Shown here in pieces: positions 18,842-27,143 of a DNA stretch of 64,000 nt. Below the pieces are notes generated by a model, which worked only from the letters and a program-made list of their open reading frames with translations, made no database searches and was not told where the DNA came from. Origin of the DNA: Nitrospirota bacterium (GTDB lineage Bacteria; Nitrospirota; Nitrospiria; Nitrospirales; UBA8639); assembly GCA_003695915.1 (NCBI GenBank), contig RFGF01000015.1, positions 98,452-162,451 on the forward strand. The letters are read 5' to 3'. Position 1 is the stretch's first letter, and each line of letters opens with the position of its first letter. The position numbers and the translations under genes are program-made.

Positions 18842-18928
18842 GGCTCCCTCCTTTGATGATGAACAGTCCGATCAACCATCATTCCGAATGGGTCGAGCGT
18901 GAACAGCCTACAGTGCTCCCCGGCCTTG

Positions 18929-19405
18929 TTATTCCTCTTTTTTGATTTGCTCACGTAAATAGTGTTCGAGCCCCACTTGCTTGATAGTCTCTCGTTGCGT
19001 CTCGAGCCAGTCAATATGCTCTTCCTCGCTTTTGAGAATCTCTTCAAGCTTATGGCGCGTTGTAAAATCCCCCACATTGGCACAATGCGCAACAGCTTCG
19101 CGCAAGAGCGCGACATTCTCCAATTCTAATTTGAGATCAACGTCGAATTGCTCAGGGACGGTTTCCCCCACCGTGACCGTTCCCAATCGCTGCATATTGG
19201 GAATGCCTTCCAAGTAGAGAATGTGCTCGATAATTTCTTCGGCATGTTTCATTTCATCGATGGCATGCATCCGGACTTTGCGGTACAGGCGCTCATAGCC
19301 CCAATGCTGGCATAGCTCCGCATGCACAAAATATTGGTTAATGGCCGTCAATTCGTTGGTCAGGATTTTATTGAGAAAATCGATCACGCCTTCTTTCGCT
19401 TTCAT
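18929..19405 (-). CDS. bfr: Bacterioferritin, complete ferroxidase and haem ligand
   Basis: A 158-residue bacterioferritin of standard length. The ferroxidase ligands E18, E51, H54, E94, E127 and H130 and the haem ligand M52 (IDEMKHAEE) are all present. It oxidises Fe(II) and stores it as a mineral core in a 24-subunit shell; haem at subunit interfaces helps iron release with Bfd. The ATG is preceded by AAAGGAGCAACGGT. It is first in a two-gene unit with the altered subunit gene downstream. A 10-bp palindrome (ttcctaggaa, 19549-19558) lies about 150 bases upstream, but I found no Fur box there. Confidence 0.95.
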   Translation of the reverse strand: MKAKEGVIDFLNKILTNELTAINQYFVHAELCQHWGYERLYRKVRMHAIDEMKHAEEIIEHILYLEGIPNMQRLGTVTVGETVPEQFDVDLKLELENVALLREAVAHCANVGDFTTRHKLEEILKSEEEHIDWLETQRETIKQVGLEHYLREQIKKEE

Positions 19406-20432
19406 ACCGTTGCTCCTTTCTTCGCTGGATCGCTGAATGGCTACTCGAGGATCAATGCAGGCGGGGCACTCGAGGGGCTCACTGCTCGCATGGACGAGCA
19501 GCCGCAGTCGTTATGTTGACCCATAGACATTGCTTTTGTCAATAGAATTTCCTAGGAATAATTATCTAAAGTTGAAATTCATGTTCAATATCGATGAAAT
19601 CGAGAGTTGCGCTCCTCCATCCATTGTTCAGGCATCTGTCATCCGGCGTAGAGACATGGTGATCGAAACGAACATTTGGTACACTGACACCGCAACGGCG
19701 CGGCACCGTGAAGAGAGCCACCAACTCGCTGTTTGTCGTCGCGCTCGCGTGCGAAAGAAGCCATGCTCTACAGCATGTGGATGATCCGCAATACATTTTG
19801 ATCGTGATGGACACGTTGGTGTTCGTCATCACGGTCACGAACACCGTTACGAGAGGCGTCAAACGAAGGCATGGGCAGCGTGTTCGCATGGCCGGTGGCA
19901 CGTCCAGCATTCCGCCTCCACAAGCGTGCTCTCATCTGAACGAGACCGAGAAGGCGAGTCTGTTTACATCAAGGTGAGGACCACAACGAATGCGTTGTGA
20001 TCGCTCGGATCATGGAGTCTTCCATGAAACGCCGGACCGGACTTGTACCGAACGAGTGAAATCAATTCCTTGGGCTTGCATCAAAAATCGCATACGCTCC
20101 ATTGAGCGCGCAAGCAGAATCTTGTCCATTTCGTTGCGGTTCGCCTGATGGTGAGGAAGCGTTTTTCCGAGGAGAACGAGTTGTTCTTCATCTCGACAAA
20201 AGAAAGAATGAATGGGTTTTTTCGCAACACCGTGACTGAATGCGACATGTTCTGCAGCCGCAGTCCCAGGATCGTGGAGTCTACCTCGGGTCTCAACGCT
20301 GAGCGACAATACGCGTGATCAAGCGAGAACCATTCAAGCGCGTCATGTGATTGTCCTCGAAAGACTTCGGCACTCTGACCGGAATTCGCTCAAGTCTGTT
20401 CTATGTGCGCTGAACGTTTCATGAAGTGATGC
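19406..20432. other. 1.03 kb upstream of the bacterioferritin unit, no gene supported
   Basis: It holds the promoter region for bfr on its left side, including the palindrome ttcctaggaa at 19549-19558. A hairpin lies near 19811-19840 (ggtgttcgt and acgaacacc arms around catcacggtc). Short frames on both strands (up to 114 codons) lack ribosome binding sites and family features. Confidence 0.5.
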
Positions 20433-21005
20433 ATGAAGACCCCGACGCATTGTTGCCGCCTTGGCGCGTGTTTGGCCCTGGTCGCTCTTCTCTGGTGCTC
20501 ACCAGTGACGCCGGCCCGATCGATCGCCTCTCAAGAGCATCTGCAGGTCCCCACGCTTGCCGGCTGGGCGATCATTCACGCCAGCCACCCCTCGCACGCC
20601 GATCGACGGATAGTATGGGCACCTTCCTGGAAACGAGGCGATCAGCCGCGGGAACGGCTTACTGTGCAATACCTTTCGAGCCTCCGTCGACAGAAGCCCA
20701 GCACCTTTGCCTTTGAATATGTCAGGAGTTACCAATATCTTTGCGAAGACGTGTGGGCGCGGAATCTTCCACAATCCATGATCGACCATCGTCCGACTAT
20801 GCGACTGTTCATCGCGACTCGGCGATGCCGCATGCAGCCCGATCATCATGAACTGCTCCTCCTTATCCAAGGTCGGGCTGCCCTGTATGCGATCCATTAT
20901 GCTTGGCCTCGTTCGTCAGGTCTCTCGCCCGAGCTTCACTTCGCTACGCACGTGCTGAATAAGGTCCGCCTCTGCGGATCAGCGAACGCATCCTGTAAGG
21001 ATTAG
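20433..21005 (+). CDS. Exported protein of unknown function
   Basis: A 190-residue product with a clear signal peptide (MKTPTHCCRLGACLALVALL, cleavage near TPARSIAS). The mature part starts EHLQVPTLAGWAIIHASHPS, contains seven scattered cysteines or so and an FEYVRSYQYLCEDVW motif, and ends in CGSANASCKD. Paired cysteines in an exported protein suggest disulfides. I do not recognise the family. There is no strong ribosome binding site before the ATG. The gene stands alone in a sparsely coding stretch. Confidence 0.55.
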   Translation: MKTPTHCCRLGACLALVALLWCSPVTPARSIASQEHLQVPTLAGWAIIHASHPSHADRRIVWAPSWKRGDQPRERLTVQYLSSLRRQKPSTFAFEYVRSYQYLCEDVWARNLPQSMIDHRPTMRLFIATRRCRMQPDHHELLLLIQGRAALYAIHYAWPRSSGLSPELHFATHVLNKVRLCGSANASCKD

Positions 21006-21699
21006 CTTCTCCACTACTAGCCCCGATGCATCCGCGGTCAAGGACACCACGGTCAACCAACGCCTTATTTCCGCTCTGCCCAGCGGAGAGAAAATTTGGT
21101 TTTACCGGTTTTCTTCTTCGATCGATCGATGACACCGTCGCATCCGTTAGCACCGGCTCGATACTCCCTCGTGACAACAGCCTCGTGGATCTCTGACCGA
21201 TGACCTGCGCAACGCCTTCCAGCCAAGGCCAAGAATAATTCATGCGATGGTGTTGATTCGTCTCGAGATGCCTACTATCGTTCCGCAAGTTTCGGTTTTC
21301 AGTTCGCATCGTGGCCTGAGCGAACCACTGCTGGGTGTTGTGAATGTCGTGGAGTAGGCTCCGTCTGCTTCGAATAGTCCTGCCCTCCAGAGTCATCGTG
21401 GGCGTTAGCCCATGGCTCGCGGCTTGCTGCCGGGTACAGGCCAAAATCGAACCGGTCTCACTGACTCTCTTGGTCACCTGTCAAAAACCTCGGCGTGACG
21501 CCGCGCAGAATTTTCTCAAAAGGAGCCAGTGGCAGCTTGGCGTCGAATTTATCATGGCAGTCAGCCGAGGCAGCGATGTACGATCTTAGGGAAAGAGATG
21601 AGAAAACCAGGCAGCGGCTTCTCTCATGAGCGTCCGCAGCGATCCTCGGCTACCGTGAGAGATCCACAAATCGAAATCCATTCAGGATGGTACCTCGAC

Positions 21700-21861
21700 A
21701 TGCCTAAGCTCATTTTTCTCGGCAGCATCCTGACAGGTTCCGGCGTTATCCTGCTCCTCAGCCTTCCATACCTTGGATTCGGTCGATGGGTCGTTCGGTT
21801 CAATCGTCTCGTGTTAGTGATCCTCATCGCTCTTTGCGTTGCTTATGGCATGCATCTATGA
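21700..21861 (+). CDS. Possible small membrane protein
   Basis: A 53-residue product MPKLIFLGSILTGSGVILLL with a second hydrophobic segment (LVLVILIALCVAYG) would span the membrane twice. It is the C-terminal part of a longer open frame that begins at 21529, but only this part looks protein-like. An AGGATGG stretch about 15 bases upstream is a weak ribosome binding site. Its end resembles that of another short frame ending at 31297. Support is limited to composition and the hydrophobic pattern. Confidence 0.3.
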   Translation: MPKLIFLGSILTGSGVILLLSLPYLGFGRWVVRFNRLVLVILIALCVAYGMHL

Positions 21862-22414
21862 ACCATCTGCACCGGTGAGTTGGTCTCTTCCCCTCGGATG
21901 ACGACACAATGGACGAACTATCCTCTCGTATGTCGATCGGGCCTCGCTCGATCCCGACGCTTTCGCGATCACCTATGTTGCCTCGAAGAGAAGCGCCAAT
22001 CGAACCCATCGATTCAGCATGAAGCAGTTCGTGGCGCATGCAGGCGAACAGAATCCAGCCGTTTTTCCGACGGCGAAAAGATCCATGAGCCTAAATCGAG
22101 CAGTCCTCGCCTGACGGCTCAGAAGGCCGTTACCTGTCGCGGCCCGCGTTTGTGCAGCCAGCAACGGTTCTGTTTGAAAGACGGAATGCCTGGCGTGATG
22201 GTGACGATCAGCAAGCCATGTCTGCTGAATGAACAGCAATGCTTCGTGGAATTGCTGGAAAGGTGAAACGGACGCGTCGTCGATTCGGAGAGCGCGAGAT
22301 GCGTTGGAAGTCCGAAAACGCCTGTAGACAGGGGTCGACCGTTTAAGCTGAAAGCTTACATGTCCGAGTGAAAGAAAATAATATCAGCTTACAGCGCAAA
22401 AGAACGGCGCTTGG

Positions 22415-22654
22415 ATGTTCATCGACTCGATTCTTGGTTTTCAACAACACGTGTTCTTGGGAATCGGCCTGCTTTTGGGATGGCGAATTCTCCGCAGTTG
22501 GATGACAACTCGACGGGAAAACCGGGATAATCTCCGTCTTCTCCATCAAGCTCTTTATCGAATCGAGATGACCCACACGAAATCGGGCCAGCCGCGAGAG
22601 ACCACTTCCCTCACTGAATGGTCTCGCTCCGCTCAGCGCATCCATCACACCTGA
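22415..22654 (+). CDS. Possible single-pass membrane protein
   Basis: A 79-codon frame starting MFIDSILGFQQHVFLGIGLL, with a hydrophobic helix followed by basic and polar sequence. There is no ribosome binding site and no known family. I list it as a candidate only. Confidence 0.25.
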   Translation: MFIDSILGFQQHVFLGIGLLLGWRILRSWMTTRRENRDNLRLLHQALYRIEMTHTKSGQPRETTSLTEWSRSAQRIHHT

Positions 22655-22721
22655 ACATGCACCACCGATCGCACGAATGACCATCTCGACATTCGTCGCG
22701 ATCGGTCATCAAGAGGAGAGC

Positions 22722-23747
22722 CTATCGGCCATTCGAAGAAGCCGTGCGATTCCAAAAGGATGGCCATATAACCGATAAAGGACGGGGTGAATCGTTCTGG
22801 GTCTCCAAGGCCGGGACAAACCGATACAGTCGCTCATACCGGGCATCGAACAACAACAACGCCCCATCGTGGTCAAAGGCAATATCGATAATCAACGGCG
22901 GCCGTCCGTTCGGTGCATCCTGAGCGAGGGTTTTCAGAATATCATAATATGTCATGCGGTCATCATCGGTAAAAAATGCTTTGTCGTCTCCCGGATCGAT
23001 ACCGATCAAGACCGGCCCTCGATGCTGGGCCCGCCCCTCTGCATCCTGAAAAACGAATCTCCGGCTGACCAGAAACAGATGCCCTGCAGCATTGAATGCG
23101 ATCCCCATGGGACGTTCGCCGAATCGAGCGCGCGGAAGGTTGACGAGCCTGAATGAAAACTGCTGACTCGCGAGATCGCCATCTTGAGGGTCAAAAACGG
23201 CAAGCTGATTTTTCATCGGGACGGGGAAATACAAGATGCCCGAGGGGCCTAGGGCGGCAGGACTAGGTTCGGGGGTTCCTACGGTCTCGAGCGATCCAAA
23301 TGGCCATTGCACGGTGTCTTCTCGATCATTGCCATTAAAAAACATGCCATCCACAGCATCCCGCAGGATTGCACTCGGCCATTTGGCGGCAAACATCAGT
23401 AACCGGCCATCGGGCAAAAAAATCGCTCCGCTTCTCGTGGATCCAAATCGTGAGGACAAGACATCATTGCCGTTACAAAAGATCCCATCTACCGGATCGA
23501 GCACTTGAACTTGTCCTGGTGCAAAAGAATCTCCTCGAACATGGATGAAAGGCTCGAATAACCACAATTTCCCGTCTGGTCCGATCTCGATTGAGGGGAT
23601 CCCTTGTCCCACATTATTCGGTTCGTGATCAGTAAAGCGACACACGCCTCCCAAGACAAAACCCGAGGGAAGTTCTTCGGTGTGCCCCCACGGACTGCCC
23701 ACGCTCACCAGCACGATCATCACCAAGCCCGAGAATAACCAGCGCAT
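22722..23747 (-). CDS. Exported beta-propeller-like protein
   Basis: A 341-residue product starting at the ATG at 23747, behind AAAAGGAGTCGAGAGCG; the upstream in-frame start at 23798 has no such site. The signal peptide is MRWLFSGLVMIVLVSVGSPW. Repeated blade-like motifs follow: IPSIEIGPDGKLWLFEP, VQVLDPVDGIFCNGNDV, ALGPSGILYFPVPM, IAFNAAGHLFLVSRR and IDIAFDHDGALLLFDA. DPVDGIFCNGND and DAVDGMFFNGND are near-identical repeats with an acidic loop that could bind Ca. This suggests an NHL/SMP30-like propeller in the periplasm or outside the cell. Substrate unknown. Confidence 0.65.
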   Translation of the reverse strand: MRWLFSGLVMIVLVSVGSPWGHTEELPSGFVLGGVCRFTDHEPNNVGQGIPSIEIGPDGKLWLFEPFIHVRGDSFAPGQVQVLDPVDGIFCNGNDVLSSRFGSTRSGAIFLPDGRLLMFAAKWPSAILRDAVDGMFFNGNDREDTVQWPFGSLETVGTPEPSPAALGPSGILYFPVPMKNQLAVFDPQDGDLASQQFSFRLVNLPRARFGERPMGIAFNAAGHLFLVSRRFVFQDAEGRAQHRGPVLIGIDPGDDKAFFTDDDRMTYYDILKTLAQDAPNGRPPLIIDIAFDHDGALLLFDARYERLYRFVPALETQNDSPRPLSVIWPSFWNRTASSNGR

Positions 23748-23967
23748 CGCTCTCGACTCCTTTTGGTTGGAGGTGAAAAAATCGTTCTTGAATCTCATGA
23801 TTCCCCAGAAAGAAATCTCTTATCTTGAGACCTCCAAGATGAAGGTTTCTCTGTGTTCAATTGGGTGAAGGCTCTCATGCTCAGAGCAGCGAGCTCGCCT
23901 CGCCGGCCTCATCCACACGTGCCCTTCAGCTCGTTCGCCATTGCCTGACCGTTGCTGCATACGTGAC

Positions 23968-24780
23968 TTATGGGTTATGGGACGCCGATTCGGCTGGCGG
24001 GACGGGCCACGACTCTCTCTCGGATTCCTCTCGAATGGCAGAGAGCATGGCTTCCGTGAGGCCATATTTCACCATGATTTCGTGTCGATAGACCTCGCGT
24101 CGAATATTCCGAATCCTGTTCCAATCTTGTTCTGCCGGATGATCATGGGCCGTACGGGATAGCAATTCATGCTGTTCCACCCATCCATATCCGAGATAAG
24201 TATGTTCCGCCGTCCATGCAATAACCCCATACCACACCGTCCCCGCGCGCTGAACGATATCCTCCACCTCGACGAGCGTTCCGGCCTCTACGATGCGTGC
24301 CCCTGCCTCTGTCGCCTTACGGTATCGATTCCCATAGGCGGGCCGAAGCATGAGTCGATCGTTCAGCAGGATTTCAGCTCCGACCCTCAACAGCGGAGTG
24401 CTGTCTTGTTCAACGGAGCGTCGGGCTTTGGCCCGGCGCTCTGCCCGCACCAATTCCTCCCAAATAATTCTACGCAACGTCGGAGAAAGGACAACTGAAG
24501 ACCCAGCATCCGTGCGCTGATCGGCTCTAGAAGCGGCCCGATCATGTGGCGTTGAAGCAGGAGGTTGCCAGGCGGACGTCCTCGCCTGAGGACGGTTTGA
24601 AAAATCGGCATGACTCTCGTCACGAGGTCTATTCGTCGACGGTTCGACCTGATTCGTGGGAGACTCTTGCGACATCCACCAATTCATCATCATCAACAGA
24701 ATGGTTCCGAACAGGAGATAGACCAACGCGCCGATGAGATAGCTTCGCCAGAAAGGAACGCGATGAGGGTTTGACTGCAT
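23968..24780 (-). CDS. Membrane-anchored protein with SH3-like domain
   Basis: A 270-residue protein with one N-terminal membrane helix (about 13-36, LIGALVYLLFGTILLMMMNW). A Pro/Ser/Arg-rich linker follows to about residue 120, then a domain with LLRVGAEILLNDRLMLRPAY, AGTLVEVEDIVQR and WYGVIAWT, the rhythm of a bacterial SH3-type module. The rest is helical and charged. The topology suggests a periplasmic C-terminus, perhaps binding peptidoglycan. It sits between two other exported-protein genes on the same strand. I cannot assign a function. Confidence 0.55.
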   Translation of the reverse strand: MQSNPHRVPFWRSYLIGALVYLLFGTILLMMMNWWMSQESPTNQVEPSTNRPRDESHADFSNRPQARTSAWQPPASTPHDRAASRADQRTDAGSSVVLSPTLRRIIWEELVRAERRAKARRSVEQDSTPLLRVGAEILLNDRLMLRPAYGNRYRKATEAGARIVEAGTLVEVEDIVQRAGTVWYGVIAWTAEHTYLGYGWVEQHELLSRTAHDHPAEQDWNRIRNIRREVYRHEIMVKYGLTEAMLSAIREESERESWPVPPAESASHNP

Positions 24781-24942
24781 CCTCGACCCGAGATTCGTTC
24801 AACCAATACACGATGCGGCTATTTCCGATTGGTCGAGCGATCATAAGAGCGAGCAGCTTACCGACGTGCCGCACGAACAACCATGTTCATGAGCAGCATA
24901 AAAAGGTGCATCCGGACAGATCGCAGAACATTGTCACAAGAT

Positions 24943-25371
24943 CTACTGCTCACGAGACCGCCGATTCCCATTGTAGCCGTGCCGATGTCGTCCCCAGATA
25001 TCTTTGACGACCTTTTTGAATGCCGTGATTTTGCCGGAGGGAGCACCGGCTTGCTCTAAACGAATGATCATCAAGGCATGAGGAACGGGGATATCGGCAT
25101 GTTCAGGGTTGTCGTAAAAGGCTGACAGAAGTTTTCGCATCTCGCCCAAAGTCGTTCGAGGCAAATCGCGTTTATAGTCCGCTCGCTCTTCGGCCAAGAA
25201 GGCCCCATCATAGAGACCTTTCAGGTACCACAATTGATCGGCTTCGTTCATCGCCTGCCAGTCCTTTTTGTTCGTCAAACGGGCATCGCTTCCGGCCTGG
25301 ACGACGCACACGCTGAGCAACCAAACCCCCAAGCAGACGATCACACATTTGATTACAGTCCTCCTCATCAT
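24943..25371 (-). CDS. Small exported protein, Rap1a-like pattern
   Basis: A 142-residue product starting MMRRTVIKCVIVCLGVWLLS, a signal peptide ending near VVQAGSDA. GGAAGGGAGTTCG precedes the ATG at 25371, which is why I reject the longer frame from 25434. The mature part has QLWYLKGLYDGAFLAEE and ends with a basic tail. The WYLKGLYDG motif faintly resembles Rap1a/Tai immunity-type proteins, but that link is weak. A possible Fur box lies about 200 bases upstream at 25570-25588, which could place it under iron control. Confidence 0.55.
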   Translation of the reverse strand: MMRRTVIKCVIVCLGVWLLSVCVVQAGSDARLTNKKDWQAMNEADQLWYLKGLYDGAFLAEERADYKRDLPRTTLGEMRKLLSAFYDNPEHADIPVPHALMIIRLEQAGAPSGKITAFKKVVKDIWGRHRHGYNGNRRSREQ

Positions 25372-26007
25372 CGAACTCCCTTCCTCGCATCCTATCGATT
25401 CGATTGCTGATAAGCAGGCTCCGATGCATAACAAATCCTGTGAGGGATGGCCATGTTCATCTTATGGAACACAATATGTTTTTTCGATGGTTCGGTCCCG
25501 TTTCCTGTTTCCAACCACGCTGCAAACATCCCATTCCGGTCCAAGATCATGGTTTACTGATATTGCAAATGATAATGATAGACGATATCGATAATATCCC
25601 GCTTCTTTGAAGCGAACAAGCGGAAAGATTCTCAGACGGTATACGACGACATCTGTGAAGAGCCGATTGAAATTCGGAACAGGCTAACAAAGACTTTATG
25701 CGCTCCTCGGCTTGGGACTTGTCGAAACTTGGACTTCATTTCGCAGACGAGGTTCTAACATGTTGTAGCGAGGCGCAACCAGAACGAGAAGAAACCGGAG
25801 GTGTTGTCATCCCCGCGCTAGCGAGAATCCGGTTATGCGAAACCTTCTGGATACCTGACCAGAACCGCGGGCACGGCTCCGCGTCAAGAGCACCGCCTCG
25901 ACAATGCCAGCTCCTGACGGATTCCGAGACGATGGGTCAGCCGAAACCTCAGAATCGAAGTGTTGGCAGTTTTTATATATGAACGAAAAATGAAAGGAGA
26001 CATCATT
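25372..26007. other. 636-bp divergent intergenic region
   Basis: It separates the exported-protein gene on the reverse strand from the cupredoxin gene. It includes the candidate Fur site at 25570-25588. A 94-codon frame from 25698 has no ribosome binding site or recognisable motif and is not called. Confidence 0.5.
25570..25588. promoter_or_regulatory. Candidate Fur box, weaker
   Basis: The bases gataatgatagacgatatc match 15 of 19 positions of the Fur consensus, with the first ten identical. The site lies about 200 bases before the reverse-strand exported gene and 420 bases before the cupredoxin gene, so its target is uncertain. Confidence 0.4.
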
Positions 26008-26502
26008 ATGTGCAATGGAACAAGGAAATCACATCGAACTGTGTTCGGTATAACCCTCGCTACCCTGTGTTTCGTATTCATCACGTTCGGCGGCCTTGGT
26101 CAAACTCTGGCGCAGGATCATCCTCGCGAGAAACATCCGCACAAGGTGCGCGTTGAGCTCCGGGAATTCAGCGTGTCGCCACACCGAACGACAGTCAAAG
26201 CAGGTTGGATTACATTCAAGGCCTTGAACACAGGGCAGCGAAACCATGAATTGGTGATTATTCGAACCGACCTCGAGGCGGTCAATTTACCACGTGTTGT
26301 AGAGCCCAATGACGAGGAAGACGGCTCTTCCGTCAGAGTCCCGGAAGATGCAGTCGAAATCGTCGATGAAATCGAGGCCTTCCCGCCAGGTTCCCACGAA
26401 CGCAAGCAATTCCTGCTTCCGGCTGGCCATTACGCGCTCATCTGCAACCTGCCGGATCATTACATGATGGGCATGCACGCGGATTTTGAGGTCGTGCCAT
26501 AA
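26008..26502 (+). CDS. Exported cupredoxin (type-1 copper protein)
   Basis: A 164-residue blue-copper-type protein with a signal peptide (VFGITLATLCFVFITFGGLG, cleavage near TLAQ-DHP). The copper ligands are visible: H80 in QRNHELVII, C146 in ALICNLPDHYMMGM, H151, and M154 or M156. Such proteins carry electrons between periplasmic redox partners; the compact size and PAGHYALICNLPDHY pattern match single-domain cupredoxin-like proteins. AAAGGAG lies eight bases before the ATG at 26008, so in-frame upstream ATGs at 25960 and 25990 are not used. An imperfect hairpin follows the stop (26519-26546). The electron partner is unknown. Confidence 0.85.
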   Translation: MCNGTRKSHRTVFGITLATLCFVFITFGGLGQTLAQDHPREKHPHKVRVELREFSVSPHRTTVKAGWITFKALNTGQRNHELVIIRTDLEAVNLPRVVEPNDEEDGSSVRVPEDAVEIVDEIEAFPPGSHERKQFLLPAGHYALICNLPDHYMMGMHADFEVVP

Positions 26503-26518
26503 AAGGCGAGTTACATCG

Positions 26519-26546
26519 GGGGCATTGTTTCACGACAATGGCCCCT
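26519..26546 (+). terminator. Hairpin downstream of the cupredoxin gene
   Basis: gggggcattgt and acaatggcccc form a stem with one bulged base around a ttcacg loop, 16 bases after the stop codon. No T-tract follows, so intrinsic termination is uncertain. Confidence 0.35.
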
Positions 26547-26828
26547 CAATCCAGCCCAACTTCAACTTCGCCTAGAATCTATCGATTTGAGCGATCAATC
26601 ATACAACACATGCGCGTCCTCCCCTTTACGAATATCCACTTTCTGCTGAGTTCTCTCCTCCTCCATGCACTCGTGATAAAAGCCCATATGGATCGACCCA
26701 GGGAACATTCATCGATCTGGATTAGCGATGACCGGCGCTTCTGTCACTGATACTCAGTAGACTTGTGGCACTCAAACATCAGGTCTGATTTGACATTTTT
26801 GTGTGAAATCAAGAGAGGGCGCAGCTCA

Positions 26829-27143
26829 ATGAGCCATGAAAATTTTCAACAAAGTACTGAACCTGGCATCGAAGCCAAAACCGCGGATCTCACTGTCCAT
26901 CCCATGATTGATCTCCTTTCCACCTTCTACCAAATCCCCGGTGAACCAACCGATCCGGTAAGAGCGACAGCGTGCTTTTTTGCTTTCTCAGAAGTCCTGA
27001 GAGCCATTCAGCTTCGATCGCGAAAAGAAAGATTCTTCGTTTGGAGTCTGATGCTGCTCCAAGAAAGGTCGTATAGCATCACAGAGAAGCCAAATCGAAA
27101 GTATTCCAACTACGGAGGTGCGGTCGTTACAGTGACCATGTGA
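26829..27143 (+). CDS. Small hypothetical protein
   Basis: A 104-residue soluble product starting MSHENFQQSTEPGIEAKTAD, with GAGGG about ten bases upstream. The frame is open from 26763. It includes a helical core (VRATACFFAFSEVLRAIQLR). No family is recognised. Its last 34 bases overlap the 3' end of the large lipoprotein gene on the other strand. It could be spurious, but its position and start are plausible. Confidence 0.35.
   Translation: MSHENFQQSTEPGIEAKTADLTVHPMIDLLSTFYQIPGEPTDPVRATACFFAFSEVLRAIQLRSRKERFFVWSLMLLQERSYSITEKPNRKYSNYGGAVVTVTM

Larger units (their letters stand above)
21006..22721. other. 1.7 kb with low coding content
   Basis: Apart from the possible small membrane proteins at 21700 and 22415, no gene is supported. 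Frames up to 177 codons on the reverse strand around 20944-21477 have no ribosome binding site and a composition unlike a protein. Together with 19.4-20.4 kb this is one of the emptiest parts of the window. Confidence 0.5.

Noticed and set aside
19566..19910. 114-codon reverse frame upstream of bfr
   Set aside because: No ribosome binding site and no recognisable motif; lies in the bfr promoter region.
20944..21477. 177-codon reverse frame
   Set aside because: No ribosome binding site, unusual composition, overlaps the end of the exported-protein gene.
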